From assembly GCA_026724425.1 (NCBI GenBank), contig JAIUCV010000284.1, positions 682,001-746,000 of the forward strand: DNA of 64,000 nucleotides, written 5' to 3'. The translations under genes were made by a program, and so were the position numbers. The notes below the pieces were generated by a model. It did not search any database. It saw only the letters and a list, made by a program, of their open reading frames with translations, and was not told the origin of the DNA. Of the stretch, positions 1 through 9,640 are shown in pieces (the stretch's first letter is position 1; every line of letters starts with the position of its first letter). Source of the stretch: Erythrophleum ivorense (lineage: Eukaryota; Streptophyta; Magnoliopsida; Fabales; Fabaceae).

Positions 1-182
1 ACATTTGTCCAAGGGGTCATAGACTATTTACAATCATAATATACATCATGAAGTCTCATTATGAGTCAAAAACACAAAAATCAAGCATAAGGGTGGCCAT
101 CTTCTTCCTTCAATGTGATTGGCTCTCATTGCCATGTCCACTTGGTCCACCTAGCATATTAGGACATTTAAGAGGAGGGAGT

Positions 183-198
183 GAGATTCAAGAATCTC
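183..198 (-). repeat. Conserved family hairpin
   Basis: Seven-base inverted repeat GAGATTC / GAATCTC with a two-base loop. It is followed on the element's strand by TCACTCCCTCC. The same hairpin sits at the same relative place in most other copies of the family. Confidence 0.6.
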
Positions 199-349
199 AA
201 TAGCTCATCTCCCATTCCATCACACATAATATATGCAAGCAAGTTCTATGAATGCATGTGTGAAAAAAATGGAAGTCATGAACATTTAAAATCAAGCTTG
301 GCATAGAAACACATCATACAAGGCATTCAAGAGCTCACCAAGTATTTGG

Positions 350-560
350 ATTAGCCTCACACTTCTCTCAATGGTATTTGCACTTGCCTCACCCATTCTT
401 TGAAATCTTTAGACTCAACCACACTCTCTGGGAGTCCACTTTGCTTTTGGGAGACTCTTTACTTTGTCTCAACCAAACTTAAGGGTTTTTGGCTCATCCT
501 TACCAAAGGGAAGAGTTCTTGGCCTCTCCACACTCAAGCAAGCTCAATCACACATCATAT
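350..560 (-). repeat. Minisatellite block of the family
   Basis: Degenerate repeats of about 30-36 bp that on the element's strand read roughly GGGTGAGGCNAANCCAAAAG. Examples on the plus strand are the recurring TTGGACTTG/CTCACC words. The block is present in every copy that retains this region. Confidence 0.6.
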
Positions 561-2570
561 GTTCATTTGAAAGCATAATGTGGCATCAAGAGTCATGGTA
601 TATAAGAGCATGCTAGCATACTTTTCATAGCTAAAAATACACATACGCACGTCATAAAACAAGCTAAACACATATCCATGCATGAGGGAAGGTGGAGAGA
701 GCTACCTTGCACAAATTCACACACTTTTCCCTTTGAATTTAAGCTCCTCTTTTCGGCTACACATCCACAAAAGTGTGGGGAAGGTTCCTCTTGGCCTAGA
801 CATGATTTAAGAAAGCTAATTAGGTTCATGAAATAATTTCTAAGGTCACACCACTTGCTTAGACAGTAGGTTATCCTATAAACCTCATTATGGTCCATAC
901 AAGCACCTAATGAAGCAACACCCTTCAAATGACTTCTAGGCCTCATCCTTTCCTTTCAAATATGATTCTTGACTCCTTTTAAGCCTCTTGAAGTCACCAC
1001 ATCATTAAAACAAAGGGCCTAACATCATGTTGCTTCTTTAGGTGACAATATGGAACCTAAAGTACTAACTCATTCTCTAAGCTTCCTAAATTTTTTCCAA
1101 AGCTTCCTGTCACATTCATGCATCATATATGACTCAAAAATGGGCTTGGAAAAATTTAAAACTCTCCCTAACTATGTCACCCTTACTTGGCCGAAACCTA
1201 GAGCATAAATGGGATTTAATGGCTTCTTGATTTTTCCTTGATGGAGGAACCATTTAGGGAGGTTGTTAAGAGTTTTAGGAGGTCAAGGGAACACTTAAAT
1301 AGCCAAGGGAACTTATAGATTAAATCAGTTTTTACAATCCCCTTAAGTGCTCTACACTTTTCTAACTTCTAGGTTCATGACTTTCAATGGGGTTTTGTTT
1401 AATTTCATGGAGGAAGAAGCATATGGGGGACCTCTTAGGGATCTTAGGAGCACATTTAAGCATTCATTTAAGCCTAAGAACATTCATGTTAAATCAGATT
1501 TACAAAGGAGCATTTAGATCCCTAATGGTTCCATCTTGTTTCCTAATGCCCCTTTCTTGATTCTCTTAGTTCATTCTTAATCTTTGCCACCTAAAACATC
1601 TAATCCCTCTATGAATTGGACAGAAAACAGCCCCTAAGACTTGGGCTCATGGTGGCTAAATTCGTGCAAGAGGGAGGGGAGGAAGAAACTACCAAAGAAT
1701 AGAAGTTTTACCTTGTTTTCTTGCTTTTCTTTGCTTGCTCTTCCACTTGGTTGGCTTGCTCCCTCAATTTTCAAAATTTCCCTCTCTGTCCTGCCCCCAA
1801 AACAGCACCAAACTCTCCATTAAAACCATAGAAAGAAAGCTTGAGAGGAGGGGAGCAAGTTTCAAGAAGGAAGGATATGGAATTTCTTAAAGTTTCTTAC
1901 CTTTTTCTTGAATTTCTTCCTCCAAAATCCTCCTTCTCTTGTGCGCCTAAGAAGCTGGAGTTCCTCTCTGAAAATGGGCAGAAGCAAGTCGGTTTAATGA
2001 AGGAGAGGAAGAACTTGACTTATAAAAAGAGTTTGGAAGCTTCCTTTAACACTTAAATTTCATTTTTGCCCTTTCATACTTTGTATTTTCGTTTCTCCTT
2101 CGTTTTAGCTCCTTTTTGAGAACCGTCTTTTCCATCATAACAAATAAGTTCCCGATTTAATAAAATGCCTTTGGAATCACTCAAATCGGAGCTAAAACCT
2201 TTTCGAACGAATCGGTCAAAGTTTGGGTCAACCAACATTGGAAAGAGTACACCGGAGGGGCTTTACAAGTCCTGGGGCTTCCCATGGTTTTTGGGGCCTT
2301 TGAGAACCCTGGGCAACTCAAAATTTCCATTTAAAAAGCCTTCCTAGGTGCTTTTCCAAAATTACACTTATTTACGAAAATGCCACTGGCCTTTCGGCAA
2401 TTTGTTCAAATCACTCTGACCCCGATTTTTGGGCAACTCAAGGCTCAAATTCTCATTTTATATTATTTAAAATTTTCTCCCAATTTTATTTGGCCTTGAA
2501 TCACTCACCTCAGGGGACTTGCTTTGAAAACGGACTCATTTCGGTGTTTTACGAAAAATTAGACGTTACA

Positions 2571-3285
2571 CCATCCACACATATGCATAATACATCAAGC
2601 TTTCCAAAATGCATACTTTGGCATTACGTATCCAATTTCTATTCCAGGGTTCATACATCATGTCCATACATTTATACATCACATAATATCATAATTACAT
2701 ATATCTAAGGGGTCATAGACCATATACATCCAAGGGATACATCGTATGACACAATTATGGTCTTAAAGTGGCAAAACTTAAGCATTTGGTTGTCAATCTT
2801 CTTTCTTCAAGGTAATTGGCTACCATTACCATCTCCAGTTGATCCACCTAGCATGTGAGATCATTGGAGAGGAGGGAATGAGATTCAAAGAATCCCAATA
2901 GCTCATCTCCCAGTCAATTATACATAATATATGTAAAGCAAACCTTAAAAATGCATGCATAGATATCATGGAAGTCATGAACATTCAAGAAGCAAGCTTA
3001 ACATGTGAACAAGTCATACAAAACATTCAAGAGCTTACCAAGTATTTGGATTCACCTCACACTTTTCTTCATGGATTTTGGACTTGCCTCACCCATTCTT
3101 TAAGAGCTTTGGACTCAACCATACTCTTGGGACCCCACTTTGCTACTGGGAGACTCTTTACTTTCTCTCAACCAATCTTAAGAGTTCTTGGCTCATCTTC
3201 ACCATGGTCAAGAGTTCTTGACCTCTCCACACTCAAGCAAACTCAACAAACATCATACATTCATTTGAAAATATAACATGACATC
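2571..3285 (-). mobile_element. Older type B fragment, probable host of the copy at 1-2570
   Basis: The sequence from 2571 does not continue the neighbouring copy but repeats its 3' half. It contains the AAGGGGTCATAGAC stretch, the hairpin region (about 2879-2896, one stem base lost) and the minisatellite (about 3045-3245). The region just right of 2571 matches the reverse complement of 27140-27250, which is further toward the 3' end. This is what is expected if the copy at 1-2570 inserted into this one. The predicted duplication would be CCATC (2571-2575), but its partner is outside the window. The fragment stops where an AT-rich segment begins at 3286. Confidence 0.65.
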
Positions 3286-3317
3286 ATGAAATAGCAAGTG
3301 TTGAGGAGCCAAAAGGA
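3286..3317. repeat. Left arm of 32-bp inverted repeat
   Basis: Starts ATGAAATAGCAAGTG and ends AGCCAAAAGGA. It is identical to the reverse complement of 6202-6233. Confidence 0.9.
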
Positions 3318-3327
3318 TTTAATTTAA

Positions 3328-4480
3328 TTCATTTAATTATTAGTTGAGTAAATTTAATTTATAATAAACATGGTTATTAGTATTATTATATATTACAATT
3401 TAATTAATTAATTATTTTATTATTTATATCTCATTGTTATTATTTATTTGTTATTAAATGACTAAATTTAGTTTATGAATAAGTAAGCTTAGTATTATTA
3501 TTACTATTCTTATTTAATGTTGACTACATAATTTAATGTTTATTATTTAATATTACTATTTATGTAATAGTAATTAGATAAATCTAATTTTTAATAATAA
3601 TAATTATTATTATTCTTATTTTCATTATTTTCATCAATGTTATTTATTAATATTTTTTTAGTATATGTTTTATCATTTACTATTATTTTTATCATTTATT
3701 TAACATTAATTGAATAAATTTAATTTATAATAAAAATATTCTTCCTCTTATTATTATTAATAAATTAACTTTTATTATTTATTATTAAGTATTTGATATT
3801 TAATTTATTATTTATTCATTTAATTATTAGTCGAGTAAATTTAATTTATAATAAAAATATTCTTCCTCTTATTATTATTATTAATAATTTAAATTTTATT
3901 ATATAATTTATTATTTATTATTAAGTATTTGATATTTAGTTTATTATTTATCATTTATTATTTATTCATTTAATTATTAGTTGACTAAATTTAATTTATA
4001 ATAAAGATGGCTATTAGCATTATTATTATACATTAAAATTTAACTAGTTATTTATTTTATTATTTATTAATTTCATTATTAAATGAATAAATTTAATTTA
4101 GGAATAAGTAATCTTATTCTTATTCTTATTCTTATTCTTATTATTTAACTTTACTTTCATAATTTCATGTTTATTATTTAATATTACTATTTACTTAATA
4201 TGAATTAAATAAATCTAATTTTTAATTACTATTATTATTATTCTAATTTTCATTAATGTTATTTATTAATATATATTTAATATATGTTTTATTATTTATT
4301 TAACATTAATTTCATAAGTTTAATTTATAATAAAAATATTCTTCCTCTTATTATTATTATTATTATTAATTTAATTTTTATTGTATAATTTATTAATTCC
4401 ATTGTTATTATTTATTCATTATTAAATGAATACATTTAATTTATGACTAAATAATCTAATTATGATTAAGGGAGAAATAT
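3328..4480. repeat. Degenerate AT-rich tandem repeat
   Basis: The word GTAAATTTAATTTATAATAA or a near variant recurs at about 3353, 3715, 3835, 3985 and 4315. It is often followed by AATATTCTTCCTCTTATTATTA. Repeat lengths differ, so this is a diverged tandem array mixed with simple TTA/ATT repeats, not a clean satellite. Confidence 0.6.
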
Positions 4481-6201
4481 AATATAAATTGTAAGTTAAG
4501 AGATTAAATTAAAACAAATAAATAAATAAATAAACAAGACCAAAATAATAACTCTTTTTAAATAAAAAGCTATGTTGTCACTAACTTAGTAACAATATTA
4601 TTTCAATAGGGCATAATTGGAAGAATATAGTGAAACCAAACAAAGAGAAAAAAAAAAGAAGCACAAAGTTACAGTGGCATTTGCACTTAACTTGCATTCA
4701 TGGCAATGACTAATTGATTATAGCTACCTGTGCCATGCTTAAAGTTGTACAAAAAGGCTTATTAGTACAACTTTTATAGAACTGTGAATTTTAGATCTAC
4801 TGTAAATGATGAACAATGCACTCAATCTATAAGTTCCTAAGAATCCATTCAAGCTTGCAGTATTTTGAAACTATTCCAAAGCATGTCAATTAAGGCACCA
4901 AAAATAATCTCAAAACTAGAATTTCTAAGAAGAATTCATAAGAAAAATCTAGGAAACATCCTAAAGTCTTGTTTTTACATCTTTAAATATTTATGTAAAC
5001 TCTAGGGCGCCCTCCTCATTGTTTGAGTGCATTACTCATTTAACTAATACAAGTAAAATGTTTAAAAGTTTTTAAAATCTTAGCACTAACTCATAGTTCA
5101 TGAGACAACTAAAAAGAAATAAAATTTTAGCATCATATGTTACCTAATCTAATTATACTAAACTAAATAAACAAGAAAAAACTAATTTAAATAAATTTAC
5201 CTAATCTAATTATACTAATTATACTATACTAGTGTAGACCAAAAGAACCAAACAACTATAGCATTAGATCTTCAAACACAAATTTGGAATGAAAATTATG
5301 CATACAGCACCTAGCTTATCAAAATATCATTCCTAATCTAACTCATGCCATGAAATTCATTGCACTTAACACAAATTAAAGACTGAGACATATGTCTTTA
5401 ACTAGGTATTCTGTTGAAACTTTAGACCACGATTCAAAGTAGGATTCATAGCAGCTCAAGTTTCATTACCAATTTAAAGTATTAGATGAGGGACATCAGC
5501 AAAGGCCATAGATTCCTTCATCATATTAGAGAAATAGATAAATGATGAATTTACCTATAAGCAAAGGCTTCAGCGTAAATTCTTTTCTCTATTTCATTAC
5601 ACCTTCTTCTTCCTTAGCTGAATCCTCCTCAAATTGAAAACAAAAACTCTTTCTTACTTTTCCTTCTCAGAGCACCCAACCAAAAATAGAGTCTCCTTCA
5701 CAACCTTAGCTTCTTATCATCTTTGGTTCATTTTTCCTTTGCTTCCCTTTCTTTATCTATTCAAGGGACAAAACATGACAGTTGAACTCAATTATTAACA
5801 ATAGATAGCAATAACTTCTGTACTTTGGTAGAACAAAGGTACCCAGATAAATTTCATGAGTGCACATATAGATGGGAATCTTATGCATAATTTCTTAATG
5901 ATTGTTCCTTTTATCCATAAACAATAAATCATGATGCTATTAAAAAAAATCATTAGAAGAGGATAAAAAATTTACCACTTCTCTATTTAAGAACTAGTAA
6001 GTTAGTAATCGACTGGTGAAATTGAACCTAGATAACATCCACAAATGCAGCATTAAATCAAAACTTTCCTAAGCAATACTTTAGTCTTCATTTTGAGGTT
6101 CAAAAAAAAATCTTTCTCCTATAACAAACAAAAACATAGAAATCCTATAATGGATCCAAATTGTGTACCTTAAGATGATCAAGTAAAGTATACACAAGCG
6201 G

Positions 6202-6233
6202 TCCTTTTGGCTCCTCAACACTTGCTATTTCAT
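6202..6233. repeat. Right arm of 32-bp inverted repeat
   Basis: Starts TCCTTTTGGCTCC and ends CTTGCTATTTCAT. It is the exact reverse complement of 3286-3317. Confidence 0.9.
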
Positions 6234-6771
6234 ATGAAGGTGCATATGATTGTAAGAGATAAATTCAAGACATGCATACTCTACTTCATTGCAATTAGAA
6301 AAAGACATTAAATTTCCATCTAATGTATAGTAAGTAATAAAAATGAAATAGAGAGCACCTACTTAAGGAGGCAATGAATAGTTATTTAAGAAGAAAACCA
6401 GATAGGCCTGGAGCACTAAGTGAAGATTGGTATTTGGAAAGAAAAAGATATAAATCAATTACAAACATTTAAACTTGAACATAGTATGTCCATATCATAC
6501 TTTAGGCAAAATAGTATGTCCATTCAACCAATCCATTATCAGATAAAAGGCCTAAAAAGTAAAAGGCCCCAATCCATTAAAAACATTTAGGCTTTACATA
6601 AAAGGCCTGAAAAGTAAAAATTATTGTTTACATAATATGGGAATAAAGAAAAAAAAGGTGTTGCCATATATATGAATAACAAAGAGACTTTGCAAGTAGT
6701 AAATTAAGTTGCCATTTTTCATGGATCTTAAATAGGTATCATGTTTATGTTGTAAAAGTACAAACCTATAG
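6234..6771. other. Gene-free interval
   Basis: AT-rich DNA between the inverted-repeat segment and the next type B element. It holds only two small direct repeats: ATAGTATGTCCAT twice near 6480-6525, and an AAAAGGCCTNAAAAGTAAAA word at about 6545 and 6600. I see no gene or RNA. Confidence 0.5.
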
Positions 6772-7130
6772 TGTAACACCATATCTATATAGCTCTTAAC
6801 TCAAGGCAAGGTTTGCATATGATATTTATGTGCATAAAGATAGCACTTTTTGGCAATGGTGTGATGAAAGTAGCATATAATTGAAAGCCCATTTAATTCA
6901 TTCTTGGTTTTAGAAACTATGTGGGCTTACCAATAGCATTATCCATGCATAACACATCTATTCATATAAGAATCATCACAATTTAATGCACAAAGCTAGG
7001 ATCTTAGGCCATACTTCACCAAACTAGAATTTTGCTCTCGGGTTGTGTAACAACCAGAGAAAAAGAAGGAGAAAGGAAAAAGAAAAGAAAAAGCTGAAAA
7101 TTTTCAAGGGCTGGAAATTTTCAAAGTCTT

Positions 7131-7340
7131 CTCGCCACAGCCCGGCTATAGCGAATTCTCCTGTTCGCAATAGCGAGAAATGGCCTAGCTATAGCGAGAA
7201 TACCTTCTCGCAATAGCGAAAATGCTCCTAGCTATAGCGAGTACGGGCATTCCATACAACATCCAGAGAGTTGCTCGCCGTAGCGACGCCATAGAGAAGG
7301 CAGAGGTCTGTAACGAGGGCGATGGCTCGCTGTAGCGAGA
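7131..7340 (+). repeat. Array of TCGCTATAGCGA palindromes
   Basis: About eight imperfect copies of a palindromic core (TCGCTATAGCGA, GCAATAGCGA, GCCGTAGCGA) spaced roughly 20-25 bp apart at first and wider later. It sits some 90 bp inside the 5' end of the type A element. It is markedly richer in G+C and CpG than its surroundings. Confidence 0.8.
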
Positions 7341-7485
7341 GAAGTCCAGAAAAGCGAGAAAAAGAGAATTTGACTTTTAAAAGCCTCCAAATCTCTTCTT
7401 TCTTCTTCTAACCGACTCAAGCTCACTTTAAGAGAGAGAAAAGGGCGGAGGAGAGAGAGAGAAGCCTAGAAGAGGAAGGAAGAAC

Positions 7486-7500
7486 AAGAAAGGTAAGGAT
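7486..7500 (+). promoter_or_regulatory. Conserved splice-donor-like site
   Basis: AAG/GTAAGG consensus (GT at 7493-7494) downstream of a GA-rich stretch. A GTAAG or GTATG donor occurs at the same place in the other copies (22348, 24513, 19704, 53077 forward; about 1900, 12400, 37775, 50697 and 61742 on the reverse strand). Confidence 0.5.
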
Positions 7501-8069
7501 TTCTACGGCTTTTCTCTTAGTATGTTACTCTTCTCCCCTTCCCCTCTCTTCCTACGGTTTTGGTAGCTAAATTAGTTAGGTCTTGAGCTTGGTTCAGAAG
7601 AGGGAGAGTGGAAAACCACTCTTGAGGGAGGTTAGAAGTTATATGGTCTTCTCTTTCTTGCTTTCCCTTCTTAAGAGCTTGAGAGTTTGAGAAAAGAGAG
7701 AGGATAGTTCATGAATTCTAGTGAGAGAAAGAGACCTAGTTTGACATGCTCAGTAGGGTTGATAAGAAGAGATCCTAGCTTATGAATCAAGTATTAAGGA
7801 ATTAATTCCATGCTTCTTGTATGGTTAGGTTCAAGAGAAGCTCTCCCATCTAGAAGTGGTTGTGAAACCAACAAGGGAGGAGATAGATTAAAGAGGAAAG
7901 TTGTCAATAGCTAATAAGGTAGCTCTCTCCACCTTCTTTCATGCATAATTGTGTGTTTACATTGTCTTACTTGTTTGTATGTATGATATGAGTTATGAGA
8001 AGTGTGTTAGCATGATGATACATTATGAATTGAAATGATGATTTATATGATTGTTTTGGTTTGCTTAAG

Positions 8070-8258
8070 GAATGGAAAAGCCAATAACCCTTTAGCCATG
8101 GTGAGGATGAGCCAAACCCTTAAGTTGGTTGAGACAAAGTAAAGGGTCTCCCAAAGGTGAGGTTGACTCCTAAAGAGTAAGGGTTGAGTCCAAGAACCTC
8201 TTAAAAATGGGTAAGGCAAGTCTAAAATCCATAAGTGAGTGGGTGAGACTAATCCATG
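8070..8258 (+). repeat. Minisatellite block of the family
   Basis: Five to six degenerate units of about 30-36 bp. Each has a GGTGAGG-like start and an ACCC/AAAGTC-like end. Confidence 0.6.
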
Positions 8259-8443
8259 TACTTGGCAAGCTTCTAAATGTTATGTATGGCCTACTCACAT
8301 GTTGAGAATGTTTTTCCTTTATGCATGGCTGATTCATATGTTGCAAATGCTTTCATTATGATTTTATATGCTAACATATCATACATGCATGGTGAGACTT
8401 GTTGCATGCTATATATGTATGATTGAATGAGAGATGAGCTATT

Positions 8444-8460
8444 GAGATTCTTTGAATCTC
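8444..8460 (+). repeat. Conserved family hairpin
   Basis: GAGATTC-TTT-GAATCTC, a perfect 7-bp stem with a 3-base loop. It is followed by ACCCTCCCTCTCC and then GGTGGACCAAGTG, all conserved in the family. Confidence 0.65.
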
Positions 8461-9029
8461 ACCCTCCCTCTCCACCCTCCAAACATGCTAGGTGGACCAA
8501 GTGAGGTTAGAGATGGGAGCCACCAAGCTTGAAGCTAGGGAGATTAGTGAAGACTTGTAAAGGAACTTCTTGTAATTATGTTGTACTTAAGACAAGGGAT
8601 GTAAATTAATGATGTACATGATGTAGTACCTACAAATGCTTGTAAATCAATGTATTCATGATGTATGTATGAGAATTAGAATGATTTTGAATGAAGAAGC
8701 AAGTTTGATTATGAAATGCATAATGTTAGTATAGGCCATATGAGTGTATAAATGGGTATAGGTTAGTGAGTTTCTCCAATCTAGATTGTTAGACACTTGA
8801 GCCATGATTGATGGCCCCTAGAGATGCTTTCTCATGTGCTCAAAGGGTCATAGAGGTAGAAGAACCAAGATTGGATCCCATGAGCCCTATTTTTAGCCAA
8901 GAAAGTGGCTTTTTGCACATGATGTCAAGAGTTAACCAAATGACCTCCTCTTGCTTTGAAATTTGACAGGTGACTAGATCTTGTTTAGAGCTTTTTTAGA
9001 AGCTAGAGTTCATGTCATTTAGAGGTCTA

Positions 9030-9640
9030 TAGCATTTTCTATGATTTTTCAAAGTTGGCATCAGAAATTCGGATTTCAGAAAACACTGTTCATTTGGTTA
9101 GTTTAGAAACCGTGTCATCTGAGGGGCAAACGTAGTCCAATGGATACGAAATTTTATACACAGAAACTAGATAGTCACAGTGACTTTTAGGAACTAGAAG
9201 CACCTCATTTAGAGGTCTAGAGAGGAAGATATGAAATTTCGAAGTTCCAGCCCAGAATCAGTCATCCTACCAGACCCGAGGTACTGTTTCATCGGTTTCC
9301 GGGAGTTTGGTTCGATGAACTGATCTGGAGATATTTTTCATCTCTAGCTAACATCCACATCTTTCCACAGTGATCTCGTCTATTAGCATTGGATTTTTTT
9401 GGAATTAGTTAGGCAATTTCAAAGTCCATATCAGTAAACTGTGACAGTAACAGAACCCTCCTCTGACCAGTGGACAATTTCGGATGTCAAACGCATGATA
9501 TGTGAGATGTTGAGACTTCTACATATTTTTAGCATAAAGTAGATATCTTAAGCTTTCTAGAATGACCAAGATCATGTGCTTTAGATTTTTCTGTAATTAG
9601 TTCTGAATTTTCAAACTCAGCCCAGAAATGAAGCAAAATC
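9030..9640 (+). repeat. Four degenerate 180-190-bp tandem units
   Basis: Equivalent points (the C of the TTTTCAAAG, ATTTCGAAG, ATTTCAAAG and TTTTCAAAC words) fall at 9050, 9240, 9420 and 9612, so the spacing is 190, 180 and 192 bp. Each unit also carries a CATCAG- or GCCCAG-like word just after and a GTAGATATC/CTAGCTAACATC-like word in the middle. Confidence 0.7.

Larger units (their letters stand above)
1..2570 (-). mobile_element. Type B solo-LTR-like element, 3' part cut by window edge
   Basis: Reverse-strand copy of the dominant TGTAAC...GTTACA family. Its 5' end is at 2570, where the plus strand reads GACGTTACA. Going leftward it shows the type B block around GGGGCTTTACAAG, a splice-donor-like site at about 1900, the AAGGTAGCT site near 700, the minisatellite block (350-560) and the hairpin (183-198). 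The 3' end lies left of the window. Its reverse complement aligns along its whole visible length with 21679-24044 plus 26933-27140, so the two are close relatives in opposite orientation. No coding capacity is recognised. The family name is unknown to me; solo LTR is an inference from the relatives that have 5-bp duplications. Confidence 0.75.
3286..6233. mobile_element. AT-rich segment bounded by a perfect 32-bp inverted repeat (unclassified)
   Basis: Positions 3286-3317 and 6202-6233 are exact reverse complements over 32 bases (the left arm begins ATGAAATAGCAAGTG and ends AGCCAAAAGGA). Together they bound 2.95 kb. The left end abuts a type B fragment. The interior is very AT-rich at first (3328-4480) and then ordinary AT-rich DNA without recognisable coding sequence. 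This looks like a terminal-inverted-repeat DNA transposon, probably non-autonomous. However, I see no clear target duplication (left flank GACATC, right flank ATGAAG), and the termini match no superfamily I can name with confidence. Confidence 0.5.

Noticed and set aside
7131..7340. CRISPR-like appearance of spaced palindromic repeats
   Set aside because: Repeats are short and variable and the spacers are similar to each other. The setting is a plant LTR-like element with no associated genes.
8444..8460. Hairpin followed by a pyrimidine tract as a bacterial-type terminator
   Set aside because: The sequence is plant nuclear DNA and the following tract is C-rich, not a T run.
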